Assembly (NCBI GenBank): GCA_012842105.1
Contig: DUTL01000261.1
Span: 1 to 21,490, forward strand
Direction of reading: 5' to 3'
Length of the DNA: 21,490 bases
Source of the DNA: Candidatus Fermentithermobacillaceae bacterium
GTDB lineage: Bacteria > Bacillota > Sulfobacillia > Fermentithermobacillales > Fermentithermobacillaceae
Under the pieces are notes generated by a model. That model had not been told where the DNA came from. It ran no database searches and saw nothing but the letters and a program-made list of their open reading frames with translations. Within the stretch, counting starts at the first letter, position 1. Every line of letters begins with the position of its first letter. Positions 1 to 7,579 of this stretch are shown here, one piece after another. The position numbers and the translations under genes were made by a program.

Positions 1-436
1 GATAGGGTTAGATCTTGTATTGATATCCCGGGTGAAAGCCAGCTATGATAAAAGCCCTGTTTTGTTTGTCAAGAGGTTTCTGAGTGACGATGAAGCGGCA
101 TACTGCCTTGATGTTGCCAGGCCTTGCCGGCGGTTTGAACGTTTCGCCGGACGCATCGCCGCCAAAGAGGCAGTAATGAAGGTCCTCGGAAAGGGATGGC
201 CTCATGTACCGTGGACTGATATCGAAATAGTTCATGATGAATCAAAGCGGCCGTTGGTTAGGCTTAAGGGGAAAGCTTTAGCTATCATGGGCCAACATAA
301 TCTAGAGTATATACAAGTCTCAATTACCCATGACGGGCAAATGGCTGCCGCTGTTGCTATCGGAATCCCCAGAACATTTGGCCCGCGTGACCTTACCCAG
401 GGCATGGGCCGGGCTTTTGATTTGAGAACTAAGTAG
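1..436 (+). CDS. acpS: Holo-[acyl-carrier-protein] synthase, 5'-truncated by window edge
   Basis: This enzyme transfers 4'-phosphopantetheine from CoA to a serine of apo-ACP, activating fatty-acid synthesis in the cytosol. The reading frame is open to the left edge: codons from position 2 read IGLDLVLISRV, the N-terminal AcpS signature that carries the metal-binding Asp. The true start therefore lies just outside the window, and the TTG at 20 is not the start. The second signature, FAGRIAAKEAVMKVLGKG, contains the catalytic/metal-binding Glu of the KEA motif, and the SITHDGQMAAAVA block closes the fold. The tail after that (about 22 residues, ending DLRTK) is slightly longer than in typical 120-residue AcpS proteins. 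The usual Glu after DLV is Leu here. The stop is TAG at 434-436, and the NAD(P)HX repair gene follows after about 20 nt, a common Firmicutes order. Identity is secure. Confidence 0.93.
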   Translation, partial: IGLDLVLISRVKASYDKSPVLFVKRFLSDDEAAYCLDVARPCRRFERFAGRIAAKEAVMKVLGKGWPHVPWTDIEIVHDESKRPLVRLKGKALAIMGQHNLEYIQVSITHDGQMAAAVAIGIPRTFGPRDLTQGMGRAFDLRTK

Positions 437-456
437 ATGGACAGGGGTTGGTTCAA

Positions 457-2166
457 TTGTACATTGTCTCTGCTGCTGAGATGCGAGAGTTGGATGGCAT
501 GGTTCAACGCCTGGGCGTGCCGGCCCTTATTCTTATGGAAAATGCAGGCAGGGCTTTGGCCGACCATTCTGAGAGATTATTAGCCGGGATTCGCTCTGAG
601 ACTTCAGAAACACTCATTCAATCACAGCAAGTTACGAAATGCAAAACGATTGCAGTTTTGGCAGGCCCGGGGCAAAACGGGGGAGATGGGTTTTGCGCTG
701 CCAGGCATTTAGCTGCAAGGGGCCACAACGTGAAGGTTGGTTTCTTCGGAAACAAGGAACAGTTGCCCAACGAAGCGTTTCTCAACTACCAAATGTTAGA
801 ACCCTATCCTGTTGACACATATTATTGCGAGACCATGACGCCTCAAGAGGTGTTGGAGAGATTGGGTTGCCCGGATTTGATAATCGATGCTCTCCTGGGG
901 ATAGGCGCCAAAGGTGCCCCACGGTTTCCTATAGATATGGCTATCCGGTGGGCCAATTCTCAAGAGGCGCTTGTAGTTGCTTGTGACATGCCCTCAGGTG
1001 TCTCAGCAGATACAGGATACGCCTATTCCCCTTCCATCCGGGCAGATGTCACGGTTACCATGGGCCTCGCCAAGGTAGGGCTTGTTAGCTACCCTGGCCG
1101 GATGTATGCTGGGAATATCGTTGTTGAAAACCTCAGTTTCCCGCCTGGACTGTTGACAAGGTTTGGCGGTTTGGAGGAAATTCAAAACGGGCCTGTGGGA
1201 GAAGAGGCAAAGAGCCATAACCTATCCGGCGAGATGAGAATTCTTGCGCAAGCAGCGTCGGTTGGAAAAGCCGGGAGCCTGTTGCCATGCAGGCATGCTA
1301 ACCACCATAAAGGGCTGTCGGGCCATGTTCTTGTTATTGCAGGCTCATTGGGTATGGCAGGCGCTGCAGTCCTGGCCGCAAAAAGCGCTCTAAGATCCGG
1401 GGCCGGTACTGCCACTTTACTTTGCCCCGGCGAGATTTACAACGTATGCGCAGCCATGGTTCCGGAAATAATGGTGGTTCCGTGCGGTTCGGCAGGTATG
1501 TTCTACCCCGGGCAAGAGTGTATTAGTGCAGTTAAGCACAACATTAAGAGAGCCGGGGTTGTGATAATCGGGCCCGGATGGGGAAGAGGATACTTTCAAA
1601 CACAATTTTTGAAGGAGATCCTGCCTTTTGCGTCGAAAAAAACCACTGTAGTAGATGCAGATGCGCTTTTTGCCTTGGAACAGCTGGGAGGGTTGTCATA
1701 TCTTGCAAGAATCGAGGGAAACTTTATTCTGACACCTCATCCCGGGGAACTGTCAGTGCTTACCGGCCTTAGCATAGAGGAACTGGAAAGAGATAGGCCC
1801 GGTTATGCGAGGGAAGCATCACGTCAATCAAACAGCATTATGTGTCTTAAAGGAGCCGGGACGTGTACCGCTGAACCGTCAGGCCGGCTGTTTGTAAATA
1901 CGTCAGGTGGGCCTTACATGGCAACAGCGGGGTCAGGCGATGTTCTCACCGGAGTTATCGCCGCTTTGGTTGCTCAAGGGCTCCCTTCTTATACAAGTGC
2001 TTGGCTGGGAGTTTTCTGGCACGGGCTTGCAGGGGAAGCTGCTTTGAAGCGCGAGGGATCTTACGGCATATTAGCCGGCGACATCATTGAGTGTTTGCCA
2101 GAGGCGCGATCCTGGATAGAACAGGAATTTGACCGTTTGCGAAAAGAGGCGAATGGCCAATCTTAA
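457..2166 (+). CDS. nnr: Bifunctional NAD(P)H-hydrate epimerase / ADP-dependent NAD(P)H-hydrate dehydratase
   Basis: This enzyme repairs hydrated NADH/NADPH: the N-terminal half epimerises R-NAD(P)HX and the C-terminal half dehydrates S-NAD(P)HX using ADP. The N-terminal YjeF domain (about residues 1-230) shows SAAEMRELD, the nucleotide loop GPGQNGGDG (70-78), DALLGIGAKG and DMPSGVSADTG (from D167). The C-terminal ribokinase-like domain (about 280-560) shows KGLSGHVLVIAGS, DADAL (400-404), TPHPGE (426-431) and TAGSGDVLTG ending near 499. At about 569 residues it has the length of a full fusion protein. I chose TTG at 457 because it gives the family N-terminus MYIVSAAEMRELD and lies 9 nt after AGGGG at 443-447; the in-frame TTG at 448 touches that Shine-Dalgarno sequence. 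The stop at 2164-2166 overlaps the AAGGAGG of the next gene. Confidence 0.95.
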   Translation: MYIVSAAEMRELDGMVQRLGVPALILMENAGRALADHSERLLAGIRSETSETLIQSQQVTKCKTIAVLAGPGQNGGDGFCAARHLAARGHNVKVGFFGNKEQLPNEAFLNYQMLEPYPVDTYYCETMTPQEVLERLGCPDLIIDALLGIGAKGAPRFPIDMAIRWANSQEALVVACDMPSGVSADTGYAYSPSIRADVTVTMGLAKVGLVSYPGRMYAGNIVVENLSFPPGLLTRFGGLEEIQNGPVGEEAKSHNLSGEMRILAQAASVGKAGSLLPCRHANHHKGLSGHVLVIAGSLGMAGAAVLAAKSALRSGAGTATLLCPGEIYNVCAAMVPEIMVVPCGSAGMFYPGQECISAVKHNIKRAGVVIIGPGWGRGYFQTQFLKEILPFASKKTTVVDADALFALEQLGGLSYLARIEGNFILTPHPGELSVLTGLSIEELERDRPGYAREASRQSNSIMCLKGAGTCTAEPSGRLFVNTSGGPYMATAGSGDVLTGVIAALVAQGLPSYTSAWLGVFWHGLAGEAALKREGSYGILAGDIIECLPEARSWIEQEFDRLRKEANGQS

Positions 2167-2182
2167 GGAGGCCGAACCTATC

Positions 2183-2509
2183 TTGGCAAGAATGAAACGA
2201 GTGGTTGTAGGGTTCCCTGAAGACATATTGGCAGGTATTGACGACATAGTAGTAGAAACAAACAAGTCTCGTTCTTTATTTATACGTGAGGCGTGTTGTT
2301 TTTACATGGAAAAGGTGAAGAAGGAGAGTATGCGGGAGCAGATGAGAACCGGCTATTTGGAAATGGCCGAAATTAACAGACTTCTGGCGGAAGAGATAGC
2401 GTGTGATTTTGACTGCTTGCCCAGGTTAGGCCTTGTAGACGAATATTGTGCTCATGCCAGTGAAAGCATTTCCCGGCATGATTTGCCGGCCAAATGGAGG
2501 AAGTCTTGA
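2183..2509 (+). CDS. mazE: MazE/EndoAI-type ribbon-helix-helix antitoxin
   Basis: This is the antitoxin partner of the MazF RNase encoded immediately downstream. The N-terminal region MKRVVVGFPEDILAGIDDIV, followed by SRSLFIREACCFYM, fits a short beta strand and two helices of a CopG/MetJ-like ribbon-helix-helix DNA-binding domain. The C-terminal part (about 60 residues) would wrap the toxin and is poorly conserved in sequence, as expected. The reading frame is open back to 2129 inside nnr, but AAGGAGG at 2165-2171 points to TTG at 2183 (11-nt spacing) or ATG at 2192. The product is about 108 residues. The stop at 2507-2509 abuts the mazF start. Known EndoAI/MazE proteins repress their own operon; no operator can be seen here because the promoter must lie upstream of or inside nnr. 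The assignment rests on the RHH pattern plus the adjacent MazF. Confidence 0.85.
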   Translation: MARMKRVVVGFPEDILAGIDDIVVETNKSRSLFIREACCFYMEKVKKESMREQMRTGYLEMAEINRLLAEEIACDFDCLPRLGLVDEYCAHASESISRHDLPAKWRKS

Positions 2510-2860
2510 TTGGAGCCTTCCAGGGGTGACATTTACTTTGCTGATCTAAACCCTGTTCTTGGTTCGGAACAAGGAGGATTCAGGCCTGTTTTGATCATCC
2601 AGAATGATATTGGAAACAAGTACAGCCCTACCGTGATTATTTCTGCGATCACTTCTCAAATTCAAAAAGCGAGGCTTCCCACTCATGTGGAACTTCCTGC
2701 TCGTCTCTCAAACCTTGAAAAAGATTCAGTTATCTTACTTGAGCAAATAAGAACCATAGACAAAAGGCGTCTTAAGAAAAAGGTGGCAAAGCTTGAGCGT
2801 GACATTATGTCACGGGTTGATGACGGTTTGGAATTGTCCTTGGGGTTAAGGCCTTTGTGA
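2510..2860 (+). CDS. mazF: MazF/EndoA-type mRNA interferase toxin
   Basis: This is a sequence-specific endoribonuclease of the PemK/MazF fold (116 residues, the usual length). It shows the EndoA hallmarks in order: RGDIYFADLNPVLGSEQGG, RPVLIIQNDIGN, SPTVIISAITSQIQKARLPT, DSVILLEQIRTIDKRRL and a C-terminal LSLGL. The Arg of the RPVLII segment and the Thr/Ser of the AITSQ loop are the known active-site region. The start is TTG at 2510, directly after the antitoxin stop and 9 nt after GGAGG at 2496-2500, so translation is coupled to mazE. The match to chromosomal Bacillus/Clostridium EndoA is strong, suggesting a core chromosomal TA locus rather than a recently acquired one. Confidence 0.96.
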   Translation: MEPSRGDIYFADLNPVLGSEQGGFRPVLIIQNDIGNKYSPTVIISAITSQIQKARLPTHVELPARLSNLEKDSVILLEQIRTIDKRRLKKKVAKLERDIMSRVDDGLELSLGLRPL

Positions 2861-2917
2861 GCAGTAGGCACCATTGGCCGTAAAGATCAGATGGGTTTTG
2901 GAAGGAGAGGATACAGA

Positions 2918-3625
2918 TTGAAACCGGTAATTGGTATTATTGCCAGTTGGAACGAGGAAGAAGAATCATCGGTTTTATCCCACACCTATGTCGCTTCGGT
3001 GGTGGAAGCAGGCGGAATTCCTCTGCTGATACCTATGGTAGGCCAAGATGACGCTGGGGAACTTCTACCCAAATTAGATGGTATTATTTTTCCGGGCGGA
3101 GATGATGTCGACCCAGCCAGATATGGAGAGCGGCCCCTTCCTAAACTTGGCCGCATTAGCCCCAGGCTCGATATTCTGGAATTGCATTTTGCCAGAAGGG
3201 CTTTGGATATTGGATTGCCAATCCTGGGGATTTGCCGAGGATGCCAGGTTGTTAATGTCGCAGCAGGGGGCGCTTTGGTTCAGGACATACCCTCCCAGGT
3301 CGGCGGAGCAATGAAACACCGGCAGCAAGCTCCCAGATGGTATGGTACACATGAAGTTATACTTGATGAAAATTCCCTGGCATTTGCTGTATTTGGGGCC
3401 CGCCGGATATCAGTCAACTCATATCACCACCAGTCAGTTAGAGATCCGGGAGACGGCTTAACTGTTTCGGGCAGGTCACTTGACGGCATCGCAGAAGTGG
3501 TTGAAGGGAGCCGGAATTTCGTGCTTTTGCTGCAATGGCACCCTGAAGCAATGTGGAAGCATAATCGTACTTTTCTTAGGCCGTTTCAGGCACTTGTCGA
3601 AGCTGCCAAGGATTCTAATGATTGA
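2918..3625 (+). CDS. Class I glutaminase-like peptidase C26 (gamma-glutamyl hydrolase / PuuD-like)
   Basis: This is a cytosolic enzyme of the peptidase C26 family, which hydrolyses gamma-glutamyl amide bonds such as gamma-glutamyl-GABA or other gamma-glutamyl conjugates. Visible motifs are KPVIGIIASW at the start, IIFPGGDDVDPARYGE, the nucleophile elbow LGICRGCQVVNVAAGG (nucleophile Cys106), VNSYHHQSV, and the WHPE box with His208 and Glu210 completing the triad. The length (235 residues) fits the family. The frame is open from ATG 2891, but the AGGAGAGG at 2903-2910 lies inside that extension, so TTG at 2918 is the better start (10-nt spacing from AGGAG). A peptidase S58 gene follows after 16 nt. 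The true substrate cannot be read from the sequence; there is no puuABC or GABA gene nearby. Confidence 0.86.
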   Translation: MKPVIGIIASWNEEEESSVLSHTYVASVVEAGGIPLLIPMVGQDDAGELLPKLDGIIFPGGDDVDPARYGERPLPKLGRISPRLDILELHFARRALDIGLPILGICRGCQVVNVAAGGALVQDIPSQVGGAMKHRQQAPRWYGTHEVILDENSLAFAVFGARRISVNSYHHQSVRDPGDGLTVSGRSLDGIAEVVEGSRNFVLLLQWHPEAMWKHNRTFLRPFQALVEAAKDSND

Positions 3626-3641
3626 GTGGAGGCTTTAGTTG

Positions 3642-4781
3642 ATGGAGAATGGAGTTGGATCCGGGTTCCAGGTTGGCTCGAGGCCCAGATGCAGGGATTT
3701 CGGCCTTTCGATAGGAGCGCTTTCGCCGGGGCCTTTCAACGCAATCACAGACGTTCCAGGCGTCCTTGTAGGGCATTCAACAATTGTAGAAGGTGAAGGG
3801 GCTCTTGTCCCGGGCAGGGGGCCGGTTAGAACAGGGGTAACCGCAATTAGGCCTCATCCGGGCAACATATTTCAACAAAAAGTTCCAGGAGCTATACACG
3901 TCATTAACGGTTTTGGAAAGGCTACCGGCATTGCCCAGGTACAGGAGTTAGGAACCATTGAGACTCCGATTATCCTCACTAATACCTTAAGCGTAGGCCA
4001 AGCCTGGGATGCCCTTTGCGAGTATATGCTGGAGCACAATCCTGACATTGGCGTGGCTACAGGTACTGTGAATCCCTTGGTCCTCGAATGCAACGATGGC
4101 TACCTGAATGACATCAGAGGAAGGCACGTAAACAAAGAACACATATTTTCAGCATTGACCGAGGCTGCACCCGGGCCGGTGGCCGAAGGGAACGTAGGAG
4201 GCGGCACCGGAATGTCCTGCCTTGGTTTCAAGGGAGGCATAGGCACATCTTCCAGATGCATAGAGTTCGGCCATGAGAGATGGTTTCTAGGCGTCTTGGT
4301 CATGGCTAACTTTGGTAGAATGGAAGAACTGCTGATTTCGGGAATTCCCGTAGGGTTGGAACTTGGAAGATGTTTGGAGGGGCAGCCTGACGCTCCCCCC
4401 GGTTCCATAGTGGTGGTACTGGGAACCGATGCACCTGTTTCAGACAGGCAGCTTTCAAGGATTGCCAGGAGGTGTCAGGGGGGGCTCGCACGTGTGGGCT
4501 CTACTTTTCGAAACGGAAGCGGTGATTTCGTGGTAGCTTTTACCACGGCAAACCGTGTTAGCCACAAAGATTCCTCTCCTTTTGCCGCCGAAAAACGGCT
4601 GCGGGATGATTCCCGGCAAATGGGGCATGTTTTCACTGCCTCGGTTGAAGCTACTGAAGAAGCGATCCTTAATTCGTTATTTGCTGCAGAAACGATGGAA
4701 GGCCGGGACGGCAATACCAGGACGGGTTTACCGGTTGGCAGGGTAATTGACATTCTACGAAGCCGGCAAGCCTTGAAATGA
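3642..4781 (+). CDS. Peptidase S58 (DmpA/P1) family L-aminopeptidase / D-esterase
   Basis: This is a self-processing N-terminal-nucleophile hydrolase of the DmpA family. Family members cleave N-terminal residues from peptides or D-amino-acid esters/amides, and in some cases beta-peptides. The family signature ITDVPGVLVGHSTI is near the N-terminus. After it come GFGKATGIAQVQELGTIETP, the oxyanion/active-site region EGNVGGGTGM and the GFKGGIGTSSR segment. Autoproteolysis in this family creates the beta-chain with an N-terminal Ser or Thr nucleophile, and here the GTSSR stretch is the likely site. The C-terminus ends TRTGLPVGRVIDIL. The length (379 residues) is normal. ATG 3642 lies 9 nt after GGAGG (3628-3632); an in-frame TTG at 3639 is a weaker alternative. 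It is probably co-transcribed with the C26 peptidase upstream, which suggests a shared role in breaking down unusual peptides or conjugates. Confidence 0.9.
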   Translation: MENGVGSGFQVGSRPRCRDFGLSIGALSPGPFNAITDVPGVLVGHSTIVEGEGALVPGRGPVRTGVTAIRPHPGNIFQQKVPGAIHVINGFGKATGIAQVQELGTIETPIILTNTLSVGQAWDALCEYMLEHNPDIGVATGTVNPLVLECNDGYLNDIRGRHVNKEHIFSALTEAAPGPVAEGNVGGGTGMSCLGFKGGIGTSSRCIEFGHERWFLGVLVMANFGRMEELLISGIPVGLELGRCLEGQPDAPPGSIVVVLGTDAPVSDRQLSRIARRCQGGLARVGSTFRNGSGDFVVAFTTANRVSHKDSSPFAAEKRLRDDSRQMGHVFTASVEATEEAILNSLFAAETMEGRDGNTRTGLPVGRVIDILRSRQALK

Positions 4782-4910
4782 GTTGAAAAGGACAGTCCAT
4801 TTATGGAAATACGGTTTACGGCAGGATAAATTGAAGAACCGTCGAATGGTGTACAGAATCTTGTTGTAAAAGCCTGATTCTTCAGTAAGCGGCTTTTGAG
4901 GAGGTTTGCA
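4782..4910 (+). promoter_or_regulatory. Intergenic leader with motif copy and small hairpin
   Basis: This 129-nt gap separates the S58 peptidase from the membrane protein gene. It holds a candidate intergenic motif, GCAGGA (4821-4826) followed 15 nt later by TCGAAT (4842-4847), which recurs in other gaps of the window. It also holds a weak stem AAAAGCC (4868-4874) / GGCTTTT (4891-4897) whose right arm ends next to the Shine-Dalgarno GAGGAGG (4898-4904). The stem has only three G-C pairs and a 16-nt loop, so it could be a weak terminator, a translation-modulating hairpin, or chance. Confidence 0.3.
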
Positions 4911-5579
4911 ATGCCCCAAAAAAACGAAAAAAGCGAAAGGGAGCAAGGCCGGCCAGGCACAACAGCAGGAAGGCCTGCCTACCTCAGAGGCTTAATGCCC
5001 CGGGGGAAGCCAGATTCCGCGGAGGCCAAAGAGGTTGCTCCGGTTGATAAGGAAGAAGAAGCAAAGGAAGACGTGGAGCTATACAGCTGGAAAAACTGGC
5101 TCCTGCCAAGGCGGCCTCTTGTTTCGGCAGTTGTTGTAGCTTCTCTCATAGGGTGTATAGTTCTTGCGTATTGGGCGGTACCTCAGTTATTTTTTGTGGC
5201 GGTTATCACGTTGATATTTCTCAACCGCCTGGCTCCGTATCTCTTTCCGGTCAAATTTGTTTTGACCGAAGAAACAGTGGGTTACAAGACATTCCTGGCA
5301 AGAGATGTCCGCGGGTGGGATAGGTTCTTGACCTACAGGGAATTTCCAGACGGTGTGTTCCTTACACATGACATACGAACTTTGAGGGGACGTATGAAGG
5401 AGGGGGTTTTTCTTTACTACTATGAAGACGGTTCTAATAGAGATGAAATTCTTCGTATAGTCGAATCAAAGCTGAAGCCTCTGCACGAAGCACTATCCAT
5501 AGAAGATGAGAAGAGGGAAGATAGGGGAGGGCTGCGCTCGGCGCTTGATCGCGTTCGCAGATTCCGCTCACAGAAGTAA
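4911..5579 (+). CDS. Hypothetical membrane protein with PH-like C-terminal domain
   Basis: I do not recognise a named family. The 222-residue product has a polar, charged, probably disordered N-terminus (about 1-55, rich in Lys/Glu/Pro). A two-helix membrane hairpin follows (about 70-89, VSAVVVASLIGCIVLAYWAV, and 91-107), then a cytosolic C-terminal domain. That domain (FPVKFVLTEETVGYKTFLAR, W and FLTYREF, then GVFLYYYEDGSNRDEILRIV) resembles the alternating strands and terminal helix of YcxB-like/PH-type membrane domains; this is inference from pattern only. ATG 4911 is chosen because GAGGAGG lies at 4898-4904; the frame is open from TTG 4896 but that would include the Shine-Dalgarno. It lies about 100 nt upstream of the first MutL-like gene and may be transcribed with it. 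Function unknown. Confidence 0.6.
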   Translation: MPQKNEKSEREQGRPGTTAGRPAYLRGLMPRGKPDSAEAKEVAPVDKEEEAKEDVELYSWKNWLLPRRPLVSAVVVASLIGCIVLAYWAVPQLFFVAVITLIFLNRLAPYLFPVKFVLTEETVGYKTFLARDVRGWDRFLTYREFPDGVFLTHDIRTLRGRMKEGVFLYYYEDGSNRDEILRIVESKLKPLHEALSIEDEKREDRGGLRSALDRVRRFRSQK

Positions 5580-5683
5580 TTCTGAAGCAAATCACTATAA
5601 GGCCTCGCCCAACGTACCTATCAAAGTTTTCATTATCTTTGATCTTGATTGTCGAGAAGGGGAACAAGGAGGAGGGATCTATT

Positions 5684-7579
5684 ATGGAAGAGAGAAAGAT
5701 AGAATCTATCTTGGCTACAGACGTTGGGTCTACTACTACCAAAGCCATTCTTATTGAGAAGCGTGGGGATGAGTACAGGCTTGTGACACGCGGAGAAATG
5801 CCGACCACAGTAGAAGCTCCGTGGGAAAACGTTATGGTCGGTGTGAAGAAGGCTGTAAGGCGTGTAGAAGAACTCATAGACCGGCCCATTCTTGATGAGT
5901 CGGGCACCTTGATCCGGCCAAAAGAAGGCCAGAAAGGTGTCGACATGTATGTTTCTACGTCCTCGGCCGGGGGCGGGCTCCAAATGATGGTCGCCGGCCT
6001 GGTAAAGACCATTAGCGCCAGTTCGGCTCACAGGGCGGCCCTTGGCGCAGGCGCGGTAGTGCTGGATGTCATATCAGTAGACGACGGAAGATCGCAATCA
6101 GAGCAGATCACCAGAATCACCGAATTGCGCCCTGACATAATCCTGGTGTCAGGCGGCGTTGATGGAGGTTCAGTTGCGTATCTGGCCTTGATTGCAGAGA
6201 TCATCAAGCAGGCAAACCCCCAGCCGCGCTTTGGCGCCACCTATAAGCTGCCTCTCATTTATGCAGGCAACAAAGATGCTCAGGATATTGTGACGGCGAT
6301 TTGCGGACAGACTATGGATGTGCATCTGGTTGACAACCTAAGGCCGCGTCACGATATTGAAAACCTTGGGCCGGCCAGGGAGGCCATACATGACCTCTTT
6401 ATGAACCACGTTATGGCCCAGGCGCCTGGATACGGCGATCTTATGGAATTGGTAGATACTACAATCATGCCAACGCCCGGCGCTGTCGGAAAACTGGTGA
6501 TGGTCCTTGCTGAGCAGCATAATGAGAGTATTATCGGAGTGGATATTGGCGGGGCAACGACCGACGTGTTCTCCAACTTCGAAGATACTTTTACGAGAAC
6601 TGTCTCTGCGAACCTGGGTATGAGCTATTCAATCTGCAACGTACTTGAGGAAGCAGGTTTTGATAATATTTTACGGTGGGTGCCTTTTGGTATGGACCAG
6701 TCTCAGATTTCTGACTGGATTGCCAACAAGATGGTTAGGCCTACCACAATACCTCAAACGCTGTACCACCTGGTAATTGAGCAATCTCTTGCAAGGGAGG
6801 CGCTAAGGCTCAGTTTTGAACACCACAAGAGCCTTGCGAAAAAAGTTGAGGAAGAAGTAGTTCAATTTGGCCGTGAGTCCAGAGTTGCGAAAGCTTCCGG
6901 GCGCGACATTATCGATATGATGCACCTTGATATGCTGGTGGGCTCAGGTGGCGTATTGTCACACGCTCCCAGGCGGGAGCAAGCTGCATTGATGCTCATA
7001 GATGCTTTCCAGCCTGAAGGGGTCACCCAGCTGGCTGTAGACTCTATTTTCATGATGCCTCACCTGGGAGTGCTTTCGTCTGTGTATCCTGAAATTGCAG
7101 CGGAAGTGTTCGAGAAAGACTGCCTGGTAAGGCTGGGCACAGTAGTGGCGCCTGTAGGCCCTCCAAGCCGAAGCGGTATCCTGGCATCTGTACACATTAC
7201 CATGCCTGACGGGCAGGTTTCGGAGCATAAAATTATGAGTGACGAGATCAAGGTTATTCCTTTGGGAGTGGGAGAAACTGCGTCATGCAAAATTCAGCCT
7301 CACGGCGGACGCATAAATGTGGGGGCGGGCAGGGGCAGCGCCGTTGAGAAGCAGCTTCATGGCGGCCTTGTAGGAATTATTTTGGACGGCAGGGGCCGTC
7401 CCATAGAGATACCGGAAAGCGAGGTCGAGCGAATCAGCAAATTGACCTCGTGGTTTGAAGCTGTGAATGCCTATCCAATGGATCTTATTCGCGATTTACA
7501 GGAGCGGTATCCGGTTAAAGAAGAAGATACCAAAGGAGGGGAAAAGCGTGGCGGCCTCTTCAGTTTATTCACCAGATAG
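5684..7579 (+). CDS. MutL/GlmL-family ASKHA ATPase, copy 1
   Basis: This 631-residue protein belongs to the family annotated 'glutamate mutase L / MutL' (not the mismatch-repair MutL). Characterised context for the family is a putative ATPase beside B12-dependent glutamate mutase, presumed to reactivate it. Sugar-kinase/Hsp70-type nucleotide motifs are visible: phosphate-1 LATDVGSTTTKAIL (10-23), phosphate-2 IGVDIGGATTDVF (284-296) and an adenosine-type motif VGSGGVLSHAPR (419-430). Other conserved blocks shared with copy 2 are STSSAGGGLQMMVAGLVKT, ILVSGGVDGG and PTPGAVG. ATG 5684 follows an AAGGAGGAGGG at 5666-5676; the frame is open back to 5639, without support for that start. The last 32 nt overlap the next gene. 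No mutase subunit (glmE, glmS, mcm) is in the window, so the client protein is unknown. Confidence is high for family, low for function. Confidence 0.88.
   Translation: MEERKIESILATDVGSTTTKAILIEKRGDEYRLVTRGEMPTTVEAPWENVMVGVKKAVRRVEELIDRPILDESGTLIRPKEGQKGVDMYVSTSSAGGGLQMMVAGLVKTISASSAHRAALGAGAVVLDVISVDDGRSQSEQITRITELRPDIILVSGGVDGGSVAYLALIAEIIKQANPQPRFGATYKLPLIYAGNKDAQDIVTAICGQTMDVHLVDNLRPRHDIENLGPAREAIHDLFMNHVMAQAPGYGDLMELVDTTIMPTPGAVGKLVMVLAEQHNESIIGVDIGGATTDVFSNFEDTFTRTVSANLGMSYSICNVLEEAGFDNILRWVPFGMDQSQISDWIANKMVRPTTIPQTLYHLVIEQSLAREALRLSFEHHKSLAKKVEEEVVQFGRESRVAKASGRDIIDMMHLDMLVGSGGVLSHAPRREQAALMLIDAFQPEGVTQLAVDSIFMMPHLGVLSSVYPEIAAEVFEKDCLVRLGTVVAPVGPPSRSGILASVHITMPDGQVSEHKIMSDEIKVIPLGVGETASCKIQPHGGRINVGAGRGSAVEKQLHGGLVGIILDGRGRPIEIPESEVERISKLTSWFEAVNAYPMDLIRDLQERYPVKEEDTKGGEKRGGLFSLFTR

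Noticed and set aside
4868..4897. Hairpin AAAAGCC/GGCTTTT as an intrinsic terminator
   Set aside because: Only three G-C pairs, a 16-nt loop, and the T-run forms part of the stem; not strong enough to call a terminator.
4475..4960. Antisense open frame (161 codons) across the S58 peptidase 3' end and the following gap
   Set aside because: It has no recognisable domain, a low-complexity Ser/Arg composition and overlaps a conserved coding region; no supporting ribosome binding site.
5580..5683. Possible cobalamin riboswitch before the first MutL-like gene
   Set aside because: The gap is only 104 nt and I see no B12-box or multi-stem structure; too short for the aptamer.
5684..7579. Reading the 'MutL' name as DNA mismatch repair
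   Set aside because: The motifs are ASKHA (GSTTTKA, GGATTDVF), not the GHKL ATPase motifs of mismatch-repair MutL; the shared name is coincidental.
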